A DNA stretch of 64,000 nt from Lyophyllum atratum (lineage: Eukaryota; Basidiomycota; Agaricomycetes; Agaricales; Lyophyllaceae): contig JACGCN010000022.1 of NCBI GenBank assembly GCA_014905825.1, positions 620,001 through 684,000 of the forward strand, written 5' to 3'. The translations under genes and the position numbers were made by a program. The notes under the pieces are model-generated. The model saw only the letters and a list, made by a program, of their open reading frames with translations. It did not search any database and was not told the DNA's origin. Below, piece by piece: positions 43,291 through 53,141 of this stretch. Position 1 is the first letter of the stretch. Each line of letters starts with the position of its first letter.

Positions 43291-44004
43291 GGGAAGGCTT
43301 CCCAACCAGTCACCACCACTGGACCCCATTTTTCTCTGTCTCCGAGTTCGATCGCTTCGAACTCAAGCACAAGTCGCAGTAAGGCAGCCATATGCATTTC
43401 TAGCGTCGCATTATCAAGTCACTTGGAACCAGGTTCAATGTGCACGGCCCCGCACAGACGGTCGCGTGCCTTGGAAGCTCGCTGTTTCTCTGCGGGCAAA
43501 ATTCGGACACCCTCAATCTCCAACGTCATAACAGCTTCTGCTCCTTCGGTCTGCTTATTACAAAGAAGGGATAGAGTGTTCATCCCAACATCTGAACGAA
43601 TAGGTAGTACCACGATCAATTTGTGAATGCCAGTCCTCATTTTAACTAGTATACTGTTCAATCCAAGGTACTTATAGAAACCATTGGCAGCTTCAACCCA
43701 ATACTCGAAGATAAGGTCAATCCGCTCATACGGATCTCACACTTACATTCCGCTTACGGCCATTTTTTAATTGACAGAATGACCTATGTACTCTCATTTT
43801 GGCACTTGACCTCAGCGGGCCGTGATCGAAAATCGCGGGTTGCGCATACAGCGAGCGCCGAGATTCAATGGTTCCCTGTTGTGTCTCCGAGAAAATTCCT
43901 GATATCTCTTGGCTCATATCATCCATGAGACGTCGTCATGCCAAACCACGGCTGCGATATAAGCTCCAATTCTCAGCTCCCGTCCGCCGAACGGACTCAT
44001 CATC
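43291..44004. other. Upstream region of the GH43-like copy 2
   Basis: Colinear with 4255-4849 of copy 1, including CCCATTTTTCTCTGTCT, TCTTGGCTCATATCAT and TGCGATATAAGC, the last about 40 bases before the ATG and likely part of the promoter. No gene of its own. Confidence 0.55.
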
Positions 44005-44539
44005 ATGGCTAGGTTTTTGACTCCCTTGTTCTGCATCGCTGCGGCCTTGGCCACTCTCGTTCTGGATAATCCAGAGAACCTGACAGAACGGCAAACCGTG
44101 AGTGTCTTACGCGCTTCGAACTCTCGTCCTGCTAAGTTATGCATTCAACAGGCGGCGAAAACGGCTTATGGATCCATTTACTTTACTGGAGGAGGTATCT
44201 CGAACGGTCAGAACGACTCCCCTCACCCTCTTTCAGTGCCTTCCATACCGATATCCCTATCGTTTAGGCGAACAAATATACCTCGCCGTCAGCAAGACTA
44301 ACTCTCCCGTCTCCTGGGACACCGTCAATGACGTAAGGTCAGTCCTAACGTCCACGCTCGGGACGGAAGGCCTTCGCGAGACATATGTTATTCGCGACCC
44401 CTCAGGGAGAAAGTTCTACGTCATTGCGACCGACCTAAAGATGTATGGCTCGGGTTTATCCTGGAATCAAGCCAGTCGGGTCGGAAGGTCCGTCGCCGAA
44501 ATCATATCGTCCTGCCTAGTAAAGCTACAACGAAAGTAG
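44005..44539 (+). pseudogene. Truncated GH43-like glycosidase (copy 2)
   Basis: Three exons (44005-44097, 44152-44194, 44268-44539) close to 135 residues. It begins with a signal peptide (MARFLTPLFCIAAALATL) and continues YGSIYFTGG, GEQIYLAVSKTNSPVSW, TLGTEGLRETYVIRDPSGRK and FYVIATDLKMYG, which resemble the first blade of secreted GH43 enzymes acting on arabinan or xylan side chains. It stops after VAEIISSCLVKLQRK, where family members continue for 200 or more residues, so the catalytic site is incomplete. It may still be secreted but is probably not an active enzyme. Counterpart of the fragment at 4850. Confidence 0.65.
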
Positions 44540-44639
44540 GATGCTGTCTCTGTCGCCCCTCTGCAGGAGTAACCCGCTTTGTATACCGATTCGTTTCGGC
44601 ATGATCCTTACTTTGAACTGTGTCGTCTGTTTCGCAGGG

Positions 44640-45030
44640 AATATTATCTGGCAAACTTGAAAGAGAAAACAGTAAGTGCTTCGATCGATTCTTAAATCTC
44701 GGACTTGGAAGCTCAACAGTGAGCTAAGATGGTTTATGGACTCATTTACTTCACCGGAGAAGGCATATCGAGCGGTGAGTATGGGCGGCTCCCGTCCTCT
44801 TTCAAAGAACGCATACACAACTAAAGTTTTTCCATGCGAACAGATATACTTCGTTATAAGGAAGACCAGTAGCTCGCATGGGTGTGGCATATACCCGGCG
44901 CTCGCCTCAGATCGACAGGCCGAGGACGCGAATGAACTACGGCCCTGCTTGGAAGCAGAAAATACGAAGATACCCATCTCTGACGCGCGTATGGACCGCC
45001 GGGAAGACCTTACGCGTGTCACGTAAGTGA
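44640..45030 (+). pseudogene. Additional GH43-like fragment
   Basis: Contains AAGATGGTTTATGGACTCAT, giving VYGLIYFTGEGISS, a GTGAGT donor and a later EQIYFVIRKTSS, matching exon 2 and the start of exon 3 of the copy at 44005. The rest is unrecognisable and interrupted. It is a third, older copy lying directly downstream. Confidence 0.6.
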
Positions 45031-45675
45031 TGTAAAGGGGATTAGGGAGTCCATGTTGCTGGACACGCAATTCACCCCGTGTAAGGTAGGACAAGAAAAG
45101 ATATTCAAATGCAGCGGTCCCCCACCTAGGAATGCATGATGCAGAACTACGCCCCCCGATGTGTTACTCAGGGGCCTCACCCGATACATACGAAGTAGGC
45201 GTGCATTTCATTCTTCACTACAGTGCGATGGAATTTAAATCGGCAGTGTATGCCTCTATCAACCTGAAACCCATTGTTCGCGATATGACCAAGCAGCTCT
45301 TTTGTAAGAAGCTGATACATAGGAGACGAGAAGAATTTTGCATGCGACTCAGAGCCGACGTTACGCGTACGGAAGGGTGGTCGAAGTTTTAAACATGATG
45401 TTCAGAAGGACCCTGCGTTGATTCAGACATGATTGAGGCCGCATTGCACCAAGTTATCGAAGGCCAGCTCGGTGAGGAGTGGGTAGGAATGAAGCGAATT
45501 TGTGGGTCGGAGATATGGTGTGGGTCAAGGTCCATTCGGGCTGACTGAGTTGCCGTCAGGACGCCTCAGCGAGCCGACTGATCTCGCGTGAGAAAACGAA
45601 CCTCGCAGGGCTACGACGCGTGGTCACGGCACCCTCATTCCTTAAAACCCACCATGGCGGTCGAGTCCTTCGTGA
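45031..45675. other. Intergenic region
   Basis: An 86-codon frame at 45132 has no family resemblance. The last 100 bases are the presumptive promoter of the dehydrogenase gene; no TATA box stands out. Confidence 0.4.
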
Positions 45676-46737
45676 ATGCCGCTACCCACGTTCCGTCTGG
45701 TCATATTCTCTATTATCGTCGTCCTCGTCGCCTATTTCACTTACCTCAACGCCAACATGCCCAGCCTCTCCTCAATCCGTGCCGCTAACGCTGCGTTCAA
45801 ACCTTCCTACACCCCCGTCGCCATCTTCGTGGGCGGCACGTCCGGAATCGGGCAAGGCATCGCCGAGGCCTTCGCCAAACACACCAAAGGCAACGCCCAC
45901 ATCGTGATCATCGGCCGCAACAAAGCCGCCGCCGACGCCATCATCGCCTCCTTCCCCAAACCCACCGACACCGCTAAATACACGCACGAATTCGTGCAAT
46001 GCGACGCGACCCTCATGAAGAACGTCGAGTCCGTGACGAAGGAGCTACTTACGCGTATGCCCAAGATCAACTTTCTGGTGATGAGCCCTGGGTACATGAC
46101 GATGAGGGGACGGGACGAGACGGAGGAGGGCATCGATAAGAAGTTTGCGGTGCATTATTATGCGCGGTATAAATTTATCACGGATCTGCTTCCGGCGCTG
46201 ACGAAGGCAAAGGAGGCTGGGGAGGATTCGAAGGTGTTGTCGGTTCTCGCAGCGGGGAAGGGCGCGGAGATAGACCTTGAGGACCTGGGGTTGAAGAAGA
46301 CCTTCTCGGCGCCGAAGGTTGCGTTCCAAGCCCCGACGTACAACGATCTCATGCAGCAGGTGCGTCATCTTTTTCTTCTTCCCGTTATATTGTTAGCTGA
46401 CGGGCTGTTGTACAGGAATTCGCCGCGAGAAACCCCGGTATCTCCTTCATCCACGCATACCCTGGCGCCGTGCGAACGTCGCTCATGGCGTCCTCGGATT
46501 CCAAATGGATCAGCGCGTCGTCCCCTATCGTCCTCGGACTCTTATACCCTTTTACTACCCTCGCTCCAAGAGACCGGCGACTACATGCTCCACGGGCTGC
46601 TCAACAGCAAGCCGGGCTTCCTGCGCCTTGGGTCGCGCAGTGAGGATCTTGGGATGAAGAACTATTTTGGAACTGAGGAGGCTAGGAAGTTGCTGTGGGA
46701 GCATTCAATCAAGACCACACAGGTGTCGTCCTCTTGA
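45676..46737 (+). CDS. Membrane-anchored short-chain dehydrogenase/reductase, with a C-terminal frameshift
   Basis: The N-terminus is a membrane helix (LVIFSIIVVLVAYFTYL). A Rossmann fold follows with the cofactor loop GGTSGIGQGIAEAFA, then IVIIGRNKAAA and the strand NFLVMSPGYM in place of the usual NNAG. The catalytic Ser region is VLSVLAAGKGAE; the usual YxxxK is not clear (YNDLMQQEF lies in its place). An intron at 46360-46415 joins QQ to EFAARNPGISFIHAYPGAVR. Around 46550-46575 the reading frame needs a one-base shift between FTTLAP and ETGDYMLHGLLNSKPGF, so the gene is frameshifted or the sequence has an error there. The C-terminus (YFGTEEARKLLWEHSIK) is conserved-looking. Oxidoreductase on an unknown lipid-like or small substrate at a membrane. 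Confidence 0.7.
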   Translation: MPLPTFRLVIFSIIVVLVAYFTYLNANMPSLSSIRAANAAFKPSYTPVAIFVGGTSGIGQGIAEAFAKHTKGNAHIVIIGRNKAAADAIIASFPKPTDTAKYTHEFVQCDATLMKNVESVTKELLTRMPKINFLVMSPGYMTMRGRDETEEGIDKKFAVHYYARYKFITDLLPALTKAKEAGEDSKVLSVLAAGKGAEIDLEDLGLKKTFSAPKVAFQAPTYNDLMQQVRHLFLLPVILLADGLLYRNSPRETPVSPSSTHTLAPCERRSWRPRIPNGSARRPLSSSDSYTLLLPSLQETGDYMLHGLLNSKPGFLRLGSRSEDLGMKNYFGTEEARKLLWEHSIKTTQVSSS

Positions 46738-48895
46738 TTGATTTCGTATTCGCATATTCGGATGCTGCTACTTTACCAGCTTGTATTATCTTACTGTTTC
46801 AAATGCTATATTATCATTCAAACATTCGGATGAAATGCCGCTTCGCATCTCCCAAGTCGATGAACCTCGTTCATATCGTCCCATTCAGGTGTTCGCCCAA
46901 GCAATTCAGCACATATCGTCCCATAGACGAGGGGAAGGTAGACGGTGATGAATATGTTTTCTACTAGCTTGACAGAGGTCGTTATAGATGCGCTGGCATG
47001 GTGTCAGGGGCATATGAGAATCAACTACGTCCGACATGCATGTAGTCATCGAAGACTTGCAAAGGACCGACCAAGGACCGACGCGACCGTGGTGGTGGTC
47101 ATCACAAATTTATTGAGTCTCCGACAAGGACCTGAACGGCGTTGAACTCGACCACGTCAAGCCGCAATACTGTAATGCGCGTCCTGGTCTTCGAGACTGA
47201 CCTACTGGAAGTTGAAGCACTCCGCGGTCCCGTGAAGTATGCGGTCGATGTAAGTCTCATTTGTTATTTCGCAGTTCGTTCTCTGACCCGCATGAACTAG
47301 GTTCGTGGGGGTCGGTGGATGGACGATCTTGAAGCTTGACAGGCCGACATACTGCCAGTCGAGGCTGAGCTTGTTTCTTGAATCGTACGTGTTACCACGG
47401 CATCTATGAATTTCTATCTGACGGGTTTATCGTATCTAGCTCCATGGGCGGTATAACTTGTTGAATTTACCGTGTGCCTGTTGGGGTTGACGTGCTTGCA
47501 CCAGCGTCATCCCTTCCTTCTGCTCGCTTGGGATGGCAGTCAGGGGATGTTGGTCACGCTGGGTAGCGACGCGATGGCGGGGCACTCTCTAGAACAGACG
47601 TGGAGGGCTTGTCTCTTGCAGGTCCGTCATTCTCAGGATCCTTACTCCTTCGTTTTAGATGTTGACGCTCATATCAATATAGGTCGATATTGGACGCAGT
47701 CTTTGGTTCTGCCCAGGATGCAACAATTCTCTACCCACATGAACTTGTCGACGGTGGACTTGGGACTTATTTCATGCCTAGTCCGCATTCTCGAGCATCA
47801 CCTCCTCAGCGCCCGGACCCTGCCGTCCAGCCGCAGCATGTCAACATCCGTAGGGACGGCGGTCAAGATACGTAGGCCTCCCTTCACCTAGCCACTCCTC
47901 CGATCTCTCCGCGCATCTACGACATACTGTCCAAGATTGAAGACACACCCATTCGATGCCTCATTCTCCACGTCCCCGGCCGTGACTCGTTCGTGTGATG
48001 GTCGAGTGCCCTCTCAAATCTGCAGTTGGCATGTTTTCGCATGGGAACATCGAAGAGGAAAATGACTGGGAAAGATAGGCGGGATCCGGGTGCGGTGTAT
48101 AACAGGCGAGCCTAGAAAGAGGTCTTAGCTGGGATGGCCGCCGGCACAGTGTGGTAGATCGGTGTCGATTTCCAAGGACGCTTTGCCAGCGATGAACACG
48201 CTTCCCAGCCTGCGGTTCGTATTCTTGGTGCTACGGGGCGGAGGGCTACGATGTGGTCGACCGACATGAGGGGAGACGCCGTCCAGCACTTCCCGTCCCT
48301 CGCCACCGCCGTCATCAGGGAGGAAGGGTCGGAGTGGAGATAAACAGGGATGCCACGACAGACACTTTGACGGACGCGATGGTATGGTCTTCCTGCAGCG
48401 ATTGGCTGGATAGTCCTTCGCGCACGATGCTCAGCCCGATGGAATGTACGAGGATAATGCTATGGACATACCTTTGATAATCCAAAATGCGCAGCTCCGA
48501 GTACGTCGGCTGCTCAGCGATCCTCCCTGAGCGACTGATTGTCTTCAACCAAAAGTCCAAAGCGCACCCATGTTTAGTGCTGCCCACTTGAGCTTGTTTT
48601 TCATCAATTTCGGTATCTGGTTTCTCTAGCCAGTCTAAGGCTGATCGCTGTCGTCCACAAAACGAAGTTAAAACAGGGGTATATTCCTAGGAAGAACAAC
48701 ATAAGTATAGGCCAGATACCCATCATCGGGGGTAGGCTAGAGTATGCGGAAGCCCGGGATGGAACGAAGAGACGGATTGCGACATAAGTGAGCGATGAAA
48801 AGGAAACAAGTAGCGCAAATCAAAGAGAGCAACAAGAGACAGGAGAAACATATATTGATTGCCATTTGAATCCAAAAATGGCTGCATGCTCGACC
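46738..48895. other. Region without a convincing gene
   Basis: About 2.1 kb. Plus-strand fragments near 47190-47900 (for example ALVFETDLLEVEALRGP, DAVFGSAQDATILYPHELVD) may be a decayed gene, but frames change repeatedly and no family is recognised. Nothing repetitive seen. Confidence 0.35.
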
Positions 48896-50812
48896 TCACG
48901 CTTCGCCAACCTCAAGCCTTTCATCGCCAGGAGGGAAGCCAACGGGGTTGGGGTCTGGACTGTAGCCTCCTGGCACGAGTTGCATCGGTACATACATCAG
49001 CTGCCCCTGGCCCTGTCCTGCCGCCCCTGAGCCATTCGAAAGTGTCGGTGAATGGATGACATAGACAGGAGAAGGCATATGCGGCGGTGATGGTGGATAC
49101 TGCGCATACGCATGTGTATCTGGCTGGGTGCGATGGCGGTGAGGCCGAGGGCCGCGTGGCATGGATTGCGAGTGGGTACGTTCTGGAGCCGGAGGAGGAA
49201 ATGTCTGGTATGGGTATGGATAGGAATATGGGAAAGGGTAGACAGCGGGTATGATGGGGCTGGCGGTGTGTTGGTGCTGCATCTCGGTCGTGGAGGCGGT
49301 GTTTCGGTGATGGTGGGTGCGGGTTCTGCGGCTGCGCTCGGGGATGTATTCTTCATCTGCGCGGCGGCGGTGCACACGTTGGCGGTGACGGCGATGATCA
49401 GATGAACGAGGCCGCCGTGCGGAATTTGGAGATGCAAGAGGTGTGAAGGACAGGTCAGACCTCGTTCCTCTGGAGCGACCCCCGGAGCTGAGCAAGTCGA
49501 GATCAGCACCACCAGCCTTGGCAGAGAGAACCACGCCTGGCGTGCCTCTATACCACGAGGCCATCGGTTTCTTGACGAATCCCCTCGTCTTCTTATTTCC
49601 GCCGTTACGCCCACGTGGATGGTAGTCCACGGTGACGCGCTCTGGTGCGATCCATGGTAGATGGTATAGGCCAAGGAAAAAACGTTTGACTGGGTTGACC
49701 TCCGAGGAAAACGATGGATCCGAAGTGAGTGACGTTGCGAAAGTTCGTGGTGAAAGCGGTGATGATGACATTGTCATCCTGCGATAGTTGGAGGCTGGGG
49801 GAGGACGGACAAGAACGGGCGGTGGCGGAGCTTCCTCAGTTACACCTGGTGCAGATGGTTGGTGGTGACTGTCCGATCGTCGATTTGGTGTCGGGGTCGG
49901 CAATGGCAGAGATGGGTCTCCAATCGGGAATTCCTCCTGCCCAGGGAGATCATAAACTGTTACCGTATCGGCATGAGGAGGAGGCTCGACCACGCCTTCC
50001 CTGAACTCGGGAGGGTCTCGACGAGGATCCTGCTGAGACTCTGTAGCATCCTCCTGCCCCGCCATCTCATCCGAAGGTGGTGTCACGCGAAAGCTAGGAT
50101 GTCGTCGACGTTGGCTGATAGATGGACCGCGTATGAGTGAAGGCGGTTCCTCTGCCGGAAACGAAACAGGTATATCTGCAGCTTGAATATATCCTGTATT
50201 TGAAGGACCAGCAAGAGGTGTAGGAGGGTTCGAGGCGTATAGGGGAAGTGTGTTTCCACTTCTCATGCCTAATGCGCTCGTCGCGGTTCCTCCACTGCCA
50301 ATTGTACCTGGTCCGATGAATTTTCGCTTGTCTCCAAAAGTCCCATATTTCAAGACCACTCTCGGGAGTCTTCTCAGACCGTTTACGAATCCTCCAACGA
50401 ACGACCTTCCGCTTCCCTGGCCCTGGTCCCTGAGAAACCTGGGGGATGCCGGCGGCGGCCTGGGGCTTCTACCCAGCCCTAAGCGCTCGGTGCCATGCCC
50501 TGAGTCGAGCCCTGGAACATTAGCGTCGATGTTCATGGATTCCTCCTCGTCATCCGAAGGATCAGCTATCGTCGTGCGGACTCCCTGAGTCTGGTGCTGC
50601 GGCTGCAGCTGCGGGTCAGGGAGCGGACGGAGAGTCCGGACGGGCGACACTATAGCGTCGCTTTCCTCAGGAGGGGGCGGAGGGTTTTGCTGAGTGGAGA
50701 GTACCCAAGACTGAGTACTTGCATGGCTATAGTGTGAGTTTCGCGTTATCGACCTTTTGACGACGGAGTCAATCGCCCGAACGAGAGAAGGTTCATGATT
50801 TGGGTCTCCCAT
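48896..50812 (-). CDS. Large disordered protein of unknown function
   Basis: A single uninterrupted frame of 638 residues from MGDPNHEPSLVRAIDSVVKR. Mostly Pro, Ser, Arg and Gly in low-complexity order. Conserved-looking islands are GGFVNGLRRLPRVVLKYGTF (about residue 140) and VKRFFLGLYHLPWIAPERVT with VDYHPRG (about residue 390). The C-terminal third is rich in His, Arg and Tyr-Pro repeats (YPFPYSYPYPYQTF). I recall comparable proteins in Agaricomycetes but no function. The single-exon structure is unusual in this window but fits low-complexity genes. No membrane helix or signal peptide. Confidence 0.7.
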   Translation of the reverse strand: MGDPNHEPSLVRAIDSVVKRSITRNSHYSHASTQSWVLSTQQNPPPPPEESDAIVSPVRTLRPLPDPQLQPQHQTQGVRTTIADPSDDEEESMNIDANVPGLDSGHGTERLGLGRSPRPPPASPRFLRDQGQGSGRSFVGGFVNGLRRLPRVVLKYGTFGDKRKFIGPGTIGSGGTATSALGMRSGNTLPLYASNPPTPLAGPSNTGYIQAADIPVSFPAEEPPSLIRGPSISQRRRHPSFRVTPPSDEMAGQEDATESQQDPRRDPPEFREGVVEPPPHADTVTVYDLPGQEEFPIGDPSLPLPTPTPNRRSDSHHQPSAPGVTEEAPPPPVLVRPPPASNYRRMTMSSSPLSPRTFATSLTSDPSFSSEVNPVKRFFLGLYHLPWIAPERVTVDYHPRGRNGGNKKTRGFVKKPMASWYRGTPGVVLSAKAGGADLDLLSSGGRSRGTRSDLSFTPLASPNSARRPRSSDHRRHRQRVHRRRADEEYIPERSRRTRTHHHRNTASTTEMQHQHTASPIIPAVYPFPYSYPYPYQTFPPPAPERTHSQSMPRGPRPHRHRTQPDTHAYAQYPPSPPHMPSPVYVIHSPTLSNGSGAAGQGQGQLMYVPMQLVPGGYSPDPNPVGFPPGDERLEVGEA

Positions 50813-51381
50813 GGGACAGCGCTATCACCAAAGATGAGATGAGAGAGAAAGATGGAGGGGAGGAGGCTGGGCGCTTTGGGTTCGGAAATGGAGGTGAGTG
50901 GAAAGTGGTGCTTCGTCCACGGGGTGCCGCATCCAAGCAATATACAGAACACATGGATCTGCACACGTGTCAGAGACAGTGGCGCTGGCAGTACGTAGTA
51001 CTTCGGTGATGTGAAGGGATCATGAAAGCTGGAAATGAATCGAAGAATGCTGTTCACTTCCAGCAAACGTGCAGGAGCAGCTATGCATAAGAAGCCTTGC
51101 GGCGATCGATTCGGGTCCCGGAATAGCCAGGCGGGTGACAGTTAATGTGTAAGGTGTATACGCAGCTAAGGACTACTGGGTAAATAGCAGTCAGTGGTGG
51201 AGCTTCGGGTGAAGTCCGAGAAATCGCTCACAAGCAAGCCTTCTTGAGAGACTTCCTCCTTCGAATACGGGCGGAGAGGAGACTCCCAGTGAAAGAAATA
51301 GCCAGAATCTCAAGGGAGAACATTCACTGGTCCTGGTCAGGATTCAAAGACTCAAAGATTCCTGTCAATGAGCGACAGAGC
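50813..51381. other. Promoter side of the disordered-protein gene
   Basis: Open frames here are short and unrecognised; GC-rich near 50813, then ordinary. The next feature is the minisatellite. Confidence 0.35.
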
Positions 51382-51559
51382 TGCTGGCGTAGCTGGCGTA
51401 GCTGGCGTAGCTGGCGTAGCTGGCGTAGCTGGCGTAGCTGGCGTAGCTGGCGTAGCTGGTAGCTGGCGTAGCTGGCGTAGCTGGCGTAGCTGGCGTAGCT
51501 GGCGTAGCTGGCGTAGCTGGCGTAGCTGGCGTAGCTGGCGTAGCTGGCGTAGCTGGCGT
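51382..51559. repeat. Minisatellite of a 9-bp unit
   Basis: About twenty head-to-tail copies of CTGGCGTAG, nearly perfect, with one copy shortened by three bases near 51459. Because the unit is a multiple of three, several frames stay open and give artificial repeats (SWR or AGV on plus, LRQ or PAT on minus); I do not regard them as genes. Confidence 0.95.
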
Positions 51560-51565
51560 GAGCTT

Positions 51566-51605
51566 GGCATTACAGCTATATTCATGGCATTACAGCTATA
51601 TTCAT
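51566..51605. repeat. Perfect tandem duplication of 20 bp
   Basis: GGCATTACAGCTATATTCAT occurs twice in succession, immediately after the minisatellite. Confidence 0.95.
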
Positions 51606-51769
51606 GACGATATTGTGACGATACTTAGGCTGTCGCTAGACCTCGGAAGATACACGGACAGGCGGACTCCAAAAATTGGAGTCCGCGTGCAAGCTCCGCC
51701 CGCAATCTGAAAGTGATCATATTACGACGAAATCCGAGTCACCAAGGTACGAAGTCCAACAAACTACGA

Positions 51770-52832
51770 TTACTGAAAGACACCAAGGGAAGCATTGGGA
51801 GGATTGATATTACCGCTGTTAGGCAATATGATAAGAAATTCATGCCCATCGAGAAGTTCACCAAGAGCCCATGCGTTCCGAGCCTGGTAGGCAGCAAGAG
51901 CTGCAAGTGGTTCCCCGTGATCCACGTAAAAATTAGTCAACATGGAAGAGACGGCTCCAGTAGTACAGTCTTCTTCGAACAAAGAGCCGCGAAGTGCCAT
52001 ATCCCTAACATAATCGACTGGGGAAGCCGAAAGGATAGACTTTGCATGTATCTTGCAAAAGTCTAAGTCGATACTACCAATAGCAATGTCTAGGCATGCA
52101 TTGGCAGGCATAATACCCAGCAGAGAAATAATTCGTACCTGTATACTTCGAAAGAGCGTGGCAAGCAGCGGGATGAGAGGATACTAGACCAAGAGCAGTG
52201 ATGTCGCGGAAGATGCGACGGGTCTTCAGCATTTGAAGCATGCTGGTCGCGATATATCTCTTGCGCACATCGAGTCTGACCACAAGCTGGGTCACCCATG
52301 CTACTCGTCCTATAGGGATGTAAGCGCTGAAGACCGACAGTAAGAGATAGAAAGGCTTACCACTGTGGGAGTCATGTTGGAAGTCCCATGCAGTGGCGAA
52401 AGCGTGCCCAACGAGCTCCGCTTGTGCCATGTTGTCAGATTGAAGATTGCGCTGGTAGCACACAACCAGGACCGTCTTCTCAGAGGCACCTACGCATTGC
52501 TGCCGAAGCCTACCTCCAGACATTTTGACTCGGGAACCTAAAATTCTTGTCAGTTCACTGAGTCAAACGAAGCAGGCGGGTGTTCACTAACCAGGTTTGG
52601 GGCCCTTGGTGGTTCCGGGAGTGGTTCCCCAAATGCCATAGTTCTCGCTGAAAAGTTTGGCACAACGGTCAAGAATGGCGTCGTCGATCTCGTCTCCCTC
52701 GTATGTGCTGTAGAGGAGTTCACTGGCAGTTGGCGAAGTTGGTACATTTGGTGGGGCGATGGTACGCGATAGAAGAGGAGTTCGAGGTGCAGCTTCAGCA
52801 GGAGTAGATTCTTCATGCATTGTGAAGGCCAT
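51770..52832 (-). CDS. GNAT-family N-acetyltransferase
   Basis: Four exons (52832-52592, 52537-52361, 52309-52139, 52089-51770) close to 302 residues; all introns are GT-AG and phase 1. The N-terminus includes LLYSTYEGDEIDDAILDRCA. The core has KTVLVVCYQRNL, AFATAWDFQ, then AWVTQLVVRLDVRKRYIATS, which matches GNAT motif A (V-x-x-x-x-R-x-x-x-I-A), though the usual Gly of RGxGI is replaced by Tyr (RKRYIA), and LGLVSSHPAACHALSKY, the following helix. The C-terminal half (VDYVRDMALRGSLFEEDCTT, TNFYVDHGEP) fits fungal GNAT proteins of unknown substrate. Transfers acetyl from acetyl-CoA to an amine. Convergent to nothing nearby; the transposon begins about 145 bp upstream of its start. Confidence 0.8.
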
Positions 52833-52975
52833 GGCAGTGGTGGGAGAAGGGGACAGTAGAGGCGCGTCCGGCGATGTTATCGGATATCCGAGATGGTTTG
52901 GACGTATTTGACTATGTCATGTAACGTTATCTGTTGTCTTTATTGCCAGCTTGAGGACTTTTGTCGCACTGTATA

Positions 52976-53001
52976 CTGTAGAATTACGACCGACCGTTCA
53001 G
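52976..53001 (+). repeat. Left 26-bp terminal inverted repeat
   Basis: Begins CTGTAGAATTACGACCGACC and ends GTTCAG; identical to the reverse complement of 57171-57196. Confidence 0.95.
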
Positions 53002-53141
53002 TCACGCGTCACAGACCTCTTCGAACAGAACAGTTCTGAAGACATTGTCACCGTCACCCACGATGTTCGAACAGATTTTGCCTATATATTAAAGAGTGCC
53101 GAAAAAACCGTTGCCTGCGGTGCCAAAAACATGCCCAAAAG

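Noticed and set aside
48997..50588. Several plus- and minus-strand frames overlapping the 638-residue protein
   Set aside because: Shadows of a GC-rich low-complexity gene.
51244..51607. Repeat proteins (SWR)n, (AGV)n, (LRQ)n, (PAT)n from the minisatellite
   Set aside because: Open frames are a by-product of a 9-bp unit; no start context, splice partner or flanking coding sequence.
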